Source: Streptomyces scabiei 87.22 (GTDB taxonomy: Bacteria > Actinomycetota > Actinomycetes > Streptomycetales > Streptomycetaceae). From it: a stretch of DNA of 64,000 nt. A program made the translations under genes and the position numbers. Position 1 is the first letter of the stretch, and every line of letters begins with the position of its first letter. The DNA lies in the NCBI RefSeq assembly GCF_000091305.1, contig NC_013929.1, forward strand, positions 4,960,001 to 5,024,000. The letters are read 5' to 3'. Positions 24,039 through 30,745 of the stretch are shown one piece after another. Under the pieces are notes generated by a model that was not told where the DNA came from, ran no database searches, and saw only the letters and a program-made list of their open reading frames with translations.

Positions 24039-24917
24039 TTGTCCGGCCCAACCCCTGAACTGCCGATCGTGGTGCTCGACGCGCTCATGCCCACGGCTCA
24101 CCACCTGGTCATCAACCGCCGGGGCTCCACGGTCTGGGAGGTGGAGAGCCCACGGGGTCACTACGCCGTGAAGCTCGGCCACCCGATCGAGGCCACGGCC
24201 GACTGGGCCGCCCAGCCCTGGACCGCGCTCGCGCCGGCGCGCGAGGGTGCCGTACTGCATCGGCTCGGCCTCGATGAGATCGCCTACGGCGAGTGGGAGC
24301 GCGGCACGTGGAACTTCCAGCCGTGGCACGAAGGCCCGGACCTGTACCGGCTGTGGGAACCCTGCCGTCGACCGGACTCGTCCATCGCGCCCCACACGGA
24401 CGTTGCCCTGGGCTGCGTCGAGGCACTGGCCGAACTGCACGCGAAGGGCTGGGCACACGGTGACGTGCAGCCCGCTCACTTCATCATCGGGCCCGAACGG
24501 TCGCACCTGGTCGACCTCGCCCTCGCCCGTGGCGGAAGCGTGCCCGAGGGATACGACTTCCCGTTCCGCGGCTGCCTGGTCCACTACGAAGCACCCGAGA
24601 TCGCCCGCAGTGTGCTCGCCACCGGCGAAGCCGAGCCGACACCGGAAGCCGATATCTACGCCCTCGGCGCGTCCCTGCTCATCTCCGCCACCGGCTGGCG
24701 AGCGGTCGAATACCCGGACGACGCTCCTCGACCCGTGCAGAGACAAGCCGTGGCGGACGGTCGGCGCCGCCCCGTGAAGGCGCCCGGTGAGCTGGGCGAA
24801 CTGATCAACGCCATGCTCAGCCACGCTCCCGAGGACAGGCCCACCCTCTACGAGGTCCGCGCGGCACTCATCCGACGTCCGTGCGGCGGGTCGGTCCTCA
24901 GCCGACCTCATCCGTGA
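24039..24917 (+). CDS. Protein kinase-like protein with altered catalytic loop
   Basis: 292 residues from an unusual TTG start fixed by GGAAGGAG nine bases upstream. Kinase landmarks are Lys45 in YAVKLG, the catalytic-loop Asp142 in AHGDVQPAHFII, Asp159 in LVDLAL at the DFG position and an APE-like YEAPEIA. The canonical HRD...N loop is changed (HGD, with His where Asn is usual) and DFG reads DLA. It could be a small-molecule kinase, a protein kinase or a pseudokinase. There is no membrane segment. It probably works with the upstream gene at 23555. Its 3' end overlaps the convergent GntR gene by 20 bp. Confidence 0.7.
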   Translation: MSGPTPELPIVVLDALMPTAHHLVINRRGSTVWEVESPRGHYAVKLGHPIEATADWAAQPWTALAPAREGAVLHRLGLDEIAYGEWERGTWNFQPWHEGPDLYRLWEPCRRPDSSIAPHTDVALGCVEALAELHAKGWAHGDVQPAHFIIGPERSHLVDLALARGGSVPEGYDFPFRGCLVHYEAPEIARSVLATGEAEPTPEADIYALGASLLISATGWRAVEYPDDAPRPVQRQAVADGRRRPVKAPGELGELINAMLSHAPEDRPTLYEVRAALIRRPCGGSVLSRPHP

Positions 24918-25149
24918 CAGGAGAGGGCTCGGCGACGAAGGAGCCCATGCCCGGGGTCGTGGTGATCAGGCCCTCCGCGCGCAGGGCCGCGGTCACCTTG
25001 CGGACGGTCGTTCGTGCCACGCCGAACTCCTGCTCAAGCCGCACCTCGGAGATCATCGTGCGGGGCGGGTACTGACCGCTGGCGATCCTAGTCCGGAGCA
25101 CATCGGCGATCTGGACCCACTTGGGCCGGGTGGGGTCGAAATCGATCAC
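24898..25149 (-). CDS. Small GntR-family regulator
   Basis: 83 residues from the GTG at 25149. Almost the whole protein is the GntR winged helix: PKWVQIADVLRTRIASGQYP, ISEVRLEQEFGVARTTVRKV and LRAEGLITTTPGMGSFV, with no effector domain. Very short GntR proteins of this kind (KorSA-like) are common in Streptomyces integrative elements and accessory regions. A perfect inverted repeat at 25194-25225 between this gene and the divergent 25315 gene is the likely operator, which would give autorepression. Confidence 0.85.
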   Translation of the reverse strand: MIDFDPTRPKWVQIADVLRTRIASGQYPPRTMISEVRLEQEFGVARTTVRKVTAALRAEGLITTTPGMGSFVAEPSPVTDEVG

Positions 25150-25179
25150 ACCAGAACCGTACACAGCGGCGGAGATTCG

Positions 25180-25185
25180 AACATA
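25180..25185 (-). promoter_or_regulatory. Probable -10 box of the GntR gene
   Basis: Read on the minus strand, TATGTT stands about 24 bases before the expected transcription start-to-GTG interval. The -35 position falls inside the 25194-25225 inverted repeat, consistent with repression by the product. Confidence 0.4.
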
Positions 25186-25193
25186 GAGGACTG

Positions 25194-25225
25194 CCGGTGC
25201 ACCTAGGTGTAGACAGGTGCACCGG
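25194..25225. promoter_or_regulatory. GntR operator, perfect 11-10-11 inverted repeat
   Basis: CCGGTGCACCT (25194-25204) and AGGTGCACCGG (25215-25225) are perfect complements around a 10-bp spacer that itself contains another AGGTG. The site overlaps the presumed -35 regions of both divergent promoters (GntR leftward, small-protein operon rightward). Confidence 0.65.
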
Positions 25226-25238
25226 TAGCCGATACCGT
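25210..25238 (+). promoter_or_regulatory. Promoter of the 25315 small-protein operon
   Basis: TAGACA (25210-25215) and TACCGT (25233-25238) are 17 bp apart. The -35 box lies in the GntR inverted repeat. The leader would be about 70 nt. Confidence 0.5.
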
Positions 25239-25314
25239 CTGGTGCCATGAAAGACCCCGGCGAGGTGGGTAAGACCTCCCGGGGCATGGTCAACGCTGAG
25301 CTAGGAGCATCGAC

Positions 25315-25629
25315 GTGCTCGACCCTATCCGCCGGGCCGCCCGGCGGCTGCGGCTTCTGTTCATTCGCGGCACCGGGCGGCGGCGCGCCGGAGATCGGCT
25401 TGCTGTCGAGCCGCTCCTCGACCGGTGGACCGCGACGGCCCCGGCCCCCCTCCCGGCGCACCGCTCCCCCTACGGCCTCGACGAGCAGTTCGACGGTGCC
25501 GCCACCGTCGCCGTACGCCCCTACGTCGCTGCCCACGAGCAACGGCTCCGGCGGCGGGAGTCGGCGATGGCGGCGATGGGGATGGACATGCCCGGTCCGT
25601 GCTGGATCCATGGGCTGGAGGTCGCCTGA
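25315..25629 (+). CDS. Small conserved protein, paralogue of the 10948 gene
   Basis: 104 residues, GTG start after TAGGAG. LDPIRRAARRLRLLFIRGTG is a basic amphipathic opening; LPAHRSPYGLDEQFDGAAT and VRPYVAAHEQRLRRRESAM match the protein at 10948 (LPAHRSPYGL, VRPYL). The function is unknown. Both copies begin an operon of small proteins beside a divergent DNA-binding regulator (XRE there, GntR here). The stop and the next start share one base (TGATG), so it is coupled to 25629. Confidence 0.65.
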   Translation: MLDPIRRAARRLRLLFIRGTGRRRAGDRLAVEPLLDRWTATAPAPLPAHRSPYGLDEQFDGAATVAVRPYVAAHEQRLRRRESAMAAMGMDMPGPCWIHGLEVA

Positions 25630-25928
25630 TGGACGGCGAAGCGGCGGATGAGATGCGGTTGTTGCCGTGGGTCGGAGAGGGGGGCAAGGCCTGCTACCTG
25701 GTCACGGACGGGGAGTGTGGTGCCGTGTCCCGGGCAGCCGATGTCGTGGAGGGCGTGCGGCTCGGGATGGGCCGTGAACTGCTCGGTCACGCGGGGGAGA
25801 TGCTGACGGCCGACACTCCGGACCTTGAACTCCGTTTTCTCGTCCAGCGGTTGAGCGAGGCGCTCGCGGACGCGATCCGGGTGGCCGAGAGCCGGGGGCA
25901 ACGGCTGGGACAGCGCCGACTCGGCTGA
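25629..25928 (+). CDS. Small hypothetical protein coupled to the 25315 gene
   Basis: 99 residues, ATG one base into the previous stop. It has an acidic N-terminus, then VTDGECGAVSRAADVVEGVRLGMGRELLGHAGEML and a C-terminal helical region (RFLVQRLSEALADAIRVAES); only short motifs are given here. It is probably an all-helical cytoplasmic protein. No domain is recognised. Confidence 0.6.
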   Translation: MDGEAADEMRLLPWVGEGGKACYLVTDGECGAVSRAADVVEGVRLGMGRELLGHAGEMLTADTPDLELRFLVQRLSEALADAIRVAESRGQRLGQRRLG

Positions 25929-26085
25929 AGTCGCCCGGGGCTCGCTCCCGGGGTGAGGACCCGCGACCGCGCACATGCGGATGCAGAGGGTGCAAGGGCG
26001 TGTCACGCTTTTGGTAGCGCCGCGCCCGTGCCGCCCCCGCATCCGTCATCCGCAGTCAAGAGACCAAGGCGAAACGGAGTACGGC

Positions 26086-27264
26086 ATGGGCGAGATCATG
26101 GTCAGTACGACCACCAGCGGCGCTCAGTTCCAACCGTCCGTCGACTCCGTCCTCGGTGCGCAGTACATGGCCACGTGGGCGGACGAGAGCAACGCCGGGA
26201 TCAAGGGGCAGAACCTGGGCGTGACGGGGGCCAAGCTCGGCGCGGAGTTCCAGGTCAGCAGCCCGGCGGCGGCGCTCGGCGGCAACACCAACCGGCAGTG
26301 GCCGACGATCGAGTCCGCGGGGTTCTCGTCGTTCGCGGTCTGGAGGGAAGAGGCCTTCAACCCGCCGCCCGGCCCACAGCTGAAGCTGCGGCGGTTCGTC
26401 GGCGGGCAGCCGTCGGGGCCCGAGGTCCAGGTCAACGGCGCCGAGATCGACCCGGCGACCCGGCCGTCCGTCACGAACATGGTCGACGGCGGCTGTCTCG
26501 TCACCTGGGCGGGGTCCCGCGCGGACCAGCGGATCCGGGCCCAGCGGTTCACCTCCGAAGGCATCAAGGCCGGCCCGGAGTTCACGGTGAACACCACCGA
26601 GGGCTTCCATGTGAACCCGGCCGTGACGGTACTGGCGGACGGGAACTACGTCATCGCCTGGACCACCGACCCCTCGTCGATCGGCGGAGGCAGGCTCACC
26701 TTCCGGGTCTTCGACTTCGAAGGGGTCCCGCAGGGCGGAGAGGTCCAGCCCAACGCCTCCGGTTTCAAGGGCGACAACGCGATCACGCTGCTGGACAACG
26801 GACGGTTCGTCGTCGCGCACATCGACGGCATCGGGCCCAGCGACCTGGGTGTCCCGCAGACCACCGTGGAGGCCAGTGTCTACGCCCCCGGTGGAGGGGG
26901 CGTAGAGATCACCAGCGTGACCGCGGGGCAGCCGCGGGACTTCAACCGCTCCAGCCCGGCCCTCACCGCGCTGCCGGGCGGACGCTTCCTCCTCGCCTGG
27001 GTGGAGAAGAGCGCGGCGACCTTCGACACCGTTCCCACCGTCATGGCGAAGATGTGCTCGGACACCGCGCTCTCGCTCAGCGACAAGGTCCAGGTCAGTA
27101 CGGCGACGGCCGGTGACCGTTTCCAGCTCTGCGCCGCGGCCGCCTTCGGCGACGGTGCGGAATCCGTCTTCCTGGCCTGGGCGGACGACGGTGGCACGTC
27201 GGACTTCGCCGTACGGGGACGGGCGTTCGGCGTCACGCCGACCGGACAGTTGGTGGCGGCGTAG
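26086..27264 (+). CDS. Beta-propeller-like repeat protein without signal peptide
   Basis: 392 residues; ACGGAG lies before the ATG. Several blade-like units share a pattern of a mid-strand G-x-F/Y-V/L-x-x-W with an acidic tail, such as GGCLVTWAG, GNYVIAWTTD, GRFVVAHIDG and GRFLLAWVEK. Each is followed by a turn and a strand such as RVFDFEG. Such repeats occur in RTX-type and other extracellular proteins of bacteria, but no calcium nonapeptides, signal peptide or anchor are seen. It may be cytoplasmic or leave the cell by another route. The function is unknown. Confidence 0.65.
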   Translation: MGEIMVSTTTSGAQFQPSVDSVLGAQYMATWADESNAGIKGQNLGVTGAKLGAEFQVSSPAAALGGNTNRQWPTIESAGFSSFAVWREEAFNPPPGPQLKLRRFVGGQPSGPEVQVNGAEIDPATRPSVTNMVDGGCLVTWAGSRADQRIRAQRFTSEGIKAGPEFTVNTTEGFHVNPAVTVLADGNYVIAWTTDPSSIGGGRLTFRVFDFEGVPQGGEVQPNASGFKGDNAITLLDNGRFVVAHIDGIGPSDLGVPQTTVEASVYAPGGGGVEITSVTAGQPRDFNRSSPALTALPGGRFLLAWVEKSAATFDTVPTVMAKMCSDTALSLSDKVQVSTATAGDRFQLCAAAAFGDGAESVFLAWADDGGTSDFAVRGRAFGVTPTGQLVAA

Positions 27265-27291
27265 TCACACCCGAGGCCGCAGGCGGTGGCA

Positions 27292-27322
27292 GTGACGGTC
27301 ACGGTGACGGTGACGGTGACGG
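27292..27322. repeat. Hexanucleotide microsatellite
   Basis: Five copies of GTGACG-like hexamers in tandem (one variant with GTCACG) lie just before the 27336 start codon. It could vary in length by slippage and affect that gene's leader; this is a possibility only. Confidence 0.6.
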
Positions 27323-27335
27323 GCAGACTGCGGTC

Positions 27336-27719
27336 ATGCAGCTTCCCGCGCCCGCTGTCGCGGCCACCGCTCTGATCGAGGTCGTCAGGATCTCCGGGCT
27401 GCCCGGCACGCGGGGCGCCCCGTACCCCGGTGCGGTGGTGGGCCACTGGGTCGGGGCGGAGGTCGCCGAGGTTCTGGACCTGGTCGAGAGCCTGCCCGGC
27501 GGTGTGCGGCATCGCTGTGGGTTCTCGCCGGGATGGGGTGTCCGGGCGTACGACGCCGCCCTCGACCTGCCGCTGTTCGAGGCGGCGTTCTGCTTCACCT
27601 GCGACGAGGTCCGGATGCAGGGGCCCGCCGTGCCGCCTGCCCCGGCCACGCAGTTCTTCGACGCCGGCGCCGAGCAGGCCCGGGCGCTCCTGGCCCGCTT
27701 CCGCGGCGCGGCTGCGTAG
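27336..27719 (+). CDS. Hypothetical protein
   Basis: 127 residues from the ATG at 27336. AATALIEVVRISGLPGTRGAP and VVGHWVGAEVAEVLDLVESLP give an alpha/beta pattern, followed by RHRCGFSPGWGVRAYD and AAFCFTCDEVRMQGPA. Cys residues in HRC and CFTC might bind a metal. There is no signal peptide. The family is not recognised and the ribosome site is weak, but codon usage is consistent with a gene. Confidence 0.55.
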   Translation: MQLPAPAVAATALIEVVRISGLPGTRGAPYPGAVVGHWVGAEVAEVLDLVESLPGGVRHRCGFSPGWGVRAYDAALDLPLFEAAFCFTCDEVRMQGPAVPPAPATQFFDAGAEQARALLARFRGAAA

Positions 27720-27826
27720 CCGAGGGGGACCTGCTCGACGGGCGCTGTCCGCCGGACAGACCGATGCAGTGCCGCCGCCTCCGTGGAGGTGGGGGCACCG
27801 CATCGTCCAGAAGGACTACGAGCCCG

Positions 27827-28780
27827 TCACGCGCCCGTGCGGCCCGCGCCCCTGCGGCGCGTCACCACGAAGATGGCGCCGCCCGCGGCCACCAGGCCCG
27901 CCGCGCCGATGGCGATCGGGATGGCGTTGCCGCCGCCCGTCTCGGCGAGGTCGCCGGGCTCACCACCGTTGGGGGTGGGGGCCGCCGGGGCGGAGTCGGA
28001 GGGAGAGGGCTCGGTCTTCGGGGTGTCGTCGGCCGGAGGCTTCTCGTCGGCCGGGGGCTTCTCGTCCGCCGGGGGCTGCTCCTCGGCCGGCGGCTGCTCC
28101 TCGGCCGGCGGCTGCTCCTCGGCCGGGGGGTTCTCCTCGGCCGGGGGGTTCTCCTCGCCCGGCGGCTGCTCGGTCGTGCAGTCCTTCGTGCCGCCGTTCC
28201 AGGCCGCGATCAGCTTGTCCTTGATGACCGGACGGTCGGGACCCTTGGGGACGTCGCCGTGCTCGAAGCCGTCGTTCGCGTCGAACTTGCCGTCGAACTT
28301 CACCTTGCCCCGGTACAGGTCCACCTGGCCGAAGCAGCCCGCGTCGGGGACCGCGATGTCGAGGGAGTCCGCGCCGCCCTGCTTGACCGTCACCGTGTCG
28401 AAGTCGACGAGGACCTGCTCGCCGGAGGTGGCGAAGGTCGGGCCGTGGGCGAGGTAGGACGCGAGGGAGACCGTGCAGGTCGTGGCGTCGGAGGCCGCGC
28501 GGACCTTGATGTGGACCTTGCCGTCGTCGGTGGGCTTGAGGTTCTGCTCGTCGAGCTTGACCCAGTCGGCGAACTTCACGCCGTCCAGCGAGAACTCGCA
28601 GCGGTCGGTCTCGGTGGGGGTGCCCGCGCCCTGGCCGGGGGCGTAGCTCTTCTTGCCCCAGCCGTCGCCGCCGGGCGTGTCGGTGGCGAAGGCCGGAGCC
28701 GACACGGCCGCGCTCAGCGCGAGAGCCGCGATGCCCGTTCCCACCAGGCGGCTCACGATGACACGTCTCACTATGGACAT
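27827..28780 (-). CDS. LAETG-anchored, proline-rich cell-wall protein
   Basis: 317 residues. A signal peptide (IVSRLVGTGIAALALSAAVS) ends at AFATD. A beta-rich domain of about 150 residues with Cys pairs comes next, then six hexapeptide PPAEEQ-type repeats (18-bp DNA period near 28040-28160) forming a wall-spanning stalk. It ends in LAETG, a hydrophobic helix and an Arg-rich tail (TRRRGAGR). LAxTG is the signal recognised by class E sortases in Streptomyces, so it is expected to be linked to peptidoglycan. No sortase gene is in the window. GGGATC precedes the ATG. Confidence 0.85.
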   Translation of the reverse strand: MSIVRRVIVSRLVGTGIAALALSAAVSAPAFATDTPGGDGWGKKSYAPGQGAGTPTETDRCEFSLDGVKFADWVKLDEQNLKPTDDGKVHIKVRAASDATTCTVSLASYLAHGPTFATSGEQVLVDFDTVTVKQGGADSLDIAVPDAGCFGQVDLYRGKVKFDGKFDANDGFEHGDVPKGPDRPVIKDKLIAAWNGGTKDCTTEQPPGEENPPAEENPPAEEQPPAEEQPPAEEQPPADEKPPADEKPPADDTPKTEPSPSDSAPAAPTPNGGEPGDLAETGGGNAIPIAIGAAGLVAAGGAIFVVTRRRGAGRTGA

Positions 28781-29267
28781 GCAGATCCCATTCTCGAACT
28801 CGAACGTACGAGACCCGACCCGGGGCGTGGCAGCAGGACGGCAGCACGAGGCCGTGCCCGTCCGGGGCCGCGCCAGGGTGTGAGTGGTCGAAGAAAACAC
28901 TGGGCCCAAGGGTCACTTGAGCCACAGAGTCTGCACATCGTTTACCACTGGGTAGGGGCTGTCAACCTCGGGAAAAGACGCCTCGGCCCCCGGCTCCGCC
29001 GCCGCCTCGGAGACGACCACGCCCTCGGTGTCACACATTTGGGACACAAGGGGAATCAACTCCTCCGAGTTCTCACGGCGACCTCACGAGTGCCCCAACG
29101 GCGAGTCGGAGCACCGTAAAGGGCTCACCAACCCGCCGGGCCTCGCGGGTGAGTTGATATGGGGCGGATTTGACAATCCTGTCCCTCGCTCCGGACGCTA
29201 CGTTCATGACATCCATTTTCATTATCGGCGTCAACGGTGCCGCCGACGGCGAGCGGGGTGACGGTCC
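28781..29267. other. Divergent promoter region
   Basis: 487 bp between the wall protein (minus) and the MinD-like ATPase (plus). It holds the promoter at 28937-28965. An isolated TTGACA lies at 29170-29175 and an AT-rich patch (TCCATTTTCATTATCGG) near 29212. That patch only half matches a zinc-uptake-regulator box. No gene is seen. Confidence 0.5.
28937..28965 (-). promoter_or_regulatory. Promoter of the LAETG wall-protein gene
   Basis: On the minus strand TTGACA (28965-28960) and AACGAT (28942-28937) are 17 bp apart. The leader to the ATG at 28780 would be about 150 nt. Confidence 0.5.
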
Positions 29268-30230
29268 ATGCGCGTGGCCTTCGTAGGCAAGGGCGGCAGC
29301 GGCAAGACGACGCTCTCCGCGCTCTTCGCCCGGCATCTCGCCCGCTCGGGAGCGCCGCTCGTGGCGATCGACGGGGACATCAACCAGCATCTCGCGCACG
29401 CGCTCGGCCTTGACGAGAGCGAGAACTTCGGCGCCCCTGCGCTCAGTTCGCGCACCGGCGAGATCAAGGACCATCTGCGCGGCACGAACCCGCGGATCGT
29501 CTCGCGCGAGGCCATGGTGAAGACGACCCCACCGGGGCGGGGTTCGCGGCTGCTGCGACTGCTCGGGGACGACGAGGTCCACGGCCGGCACGTCGCCCGG
29601 GTGGACGGTGTGCCGCTGATGGTCACCGGCGCCTTCGACGAGAGCGATCTCGGCGTGGCCTGCTACCACTCCAAGCTGGGCGCGGTGGAGCTGTACCTCA
29701 ACCATCTCGTCGACGGGCCCGGCGAGTACGTCGTCGTCGACATGACCGCCGGCGCGGACGCCTTCGCCTCCGGCCTCTTCACCCGGTTCGACATGACCTT
29801 CCTGGTCGCCGAGCCGACCCGGAAGAGCGTGTCCGTGTACCGGCAGTACCGGGAGCACGCCGCCGAGTTCGGCGTCCCGATCGCCGTCGTCGGCAACAAG
29901 GTCACCGGCGAGGACGACCTGCTCTTCCTCAAGGAGCACGTCGGTGACGACCTGCTGGCGTACTGCGTGCAGTCGTCGTACGTCCGCGCGCAGGAACAGG
30001 GGCGGCCCCAGGGCGAGCTGGAGGCGCACAACCTGCACACGCTGACGCAGCTGAGGGCTGCCGTCGACACCCGTACGAAGGACTGGGTCACGTTCCAGCG
30101 CCAGGCCGTCGAGTTCCACCTCCGCAACGCCGCCGCGTGGGCCGACGCCGCCACCGGGCACGACCTGGCCGCCCAGGTGGACCCCGAGTTCCGGCACGGG
30201 CCGCAGGCACCGGCCGCCGTCCGTCCCTGA
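29268..30230 (+). CDS. MinD/CooC-like P-loop ATPase
   Basis: 320 residues. The deviant Walker A FVGKGGSGKTTLSA and Walker B region YVVVDMTAGADA are characteristic of the SIMIBI class (MinD, ParA, CooC). AIDGDINQHLAHALG is the switch following strand 2. There is no ParB partner or centromere-like repeat, so plasmid-type partitioning is unlikely. A role in metal-centre insertion (as CooC does for nickel) or regulation is possible but not shown. It is monocistronic, followed by a 515-bp gap. Confidence 0.8.
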   Translation: MRVAFVGKGGSGKTTLSALFARHLARSGAPLVAIDGDINQHLAHALGLDESENFGAPALSSRTGEIKDHLRGTNPRIVSREAMVKTTPPGRGSRLLRLLGDDEVHGRHVARVDGVPLMVTGAFDESDLGVACYHSKLGAVELYLNHLVDGPGEYVVVDMTAGADAFASGLFTRFDMTFLVAEPTRKSVSVYRQYREHAAEFGVPIAVVGNKVTGEDDLLFLKEHVGDDLLAYCVQSSYVRAQEQGRPQGELEAHNLHTLTQLRAAVDTRTKDWVTFQRQAVEFHLRNAAAWADAATGHDLAAQVDPEFRHGPQAPAAVRP

Positions 30231-30745
30231 CGGGGACAGGAACATCCGTCTCGCCCGACGTCGGTGAACTGCGCGCGGGTGACGGCGGGTTCGTCGGCCG
30301 CCCCGGTCGCCGGAGTCCCGCGACCGGAGTCCCGCAGACCCGAGGTCCCGCAAACCCGAGGTCCCGCAATCCGGAGTCCCGCGGCCGCTGACGCCTCGAT
30401 GCCGGGCTGACCTTCCCCCGCCCCCTTCGCGCCCTTCCGCGGAGGGGGCGCTTGTTTCGACACGCCGGAGCTTGGGGGGCGTACGGGGGCGCACTACCGG
30501 CGTACGGCTGCATGGATGATGGCGGACGGGAGTGCCCGCGTGTGCGGAGCGGGGGTGTACGTGCAGCCGGCTTCGTCCCGATGGCGCCCGATCCGGCACG
30601 ATCCCGCCCGGGCGTGGGGGACTCGTGCGCGGCGGTCGGGTGCCCGGTGAGCGCTCGCGGCGCGCCCGGTCCGTGCGCCGCGGCGTGCGACCGCGCGATT
30701 TGCGCCGTCACGAGTTGGCCCACCTGCGATCACACAAGGTGAATA
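30231..30745. other. Intergenic region with tandem repeats
   Basis: 515 bp. The 5' part contains the repeats at 30311-30385. The rest is very GC-rich without a credible gene; it must hold the promoter of the large PAS-SpoIIE gene, but no clear boxes are seen. Confidence 0.5.
30311..30385. repeat. Imperfect tandem repeat, 14-16 bp unit
   Basis: Five copies of a CGGAGTCCCGC / CGAGGTCCCGC core follow one another with variable 3-5 bp tails. They lie downstream of the MinD-like gene and have no obvious dyad symmetry. Confidence 0.65.

Noticed and set aside
29170..29204. TTGACA and TACGTT as a promoter for the MinD-like gene
   Set aside because: The spacer is 23 bp, too long for a normal sigma-70-type promoter.
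29205..29232. Zinc-uptake-regulator (Zur) box before the MinD-like gene
   Set aside because: Only one half (GATAATGAAAATG on the minus strand) resembles the known palindrome; the other half does not match.
29268..30230. Plasmid-type partition locus (parA)
   Set aside because: No parB or centromere array; the protein looks more like CooC/MinD.
30311..30385. CRISPR-like array
   Set aside because: The units are adjacent with no spacers, are only 14-16 bp and have no cas genes nearby; no other array is in the window.
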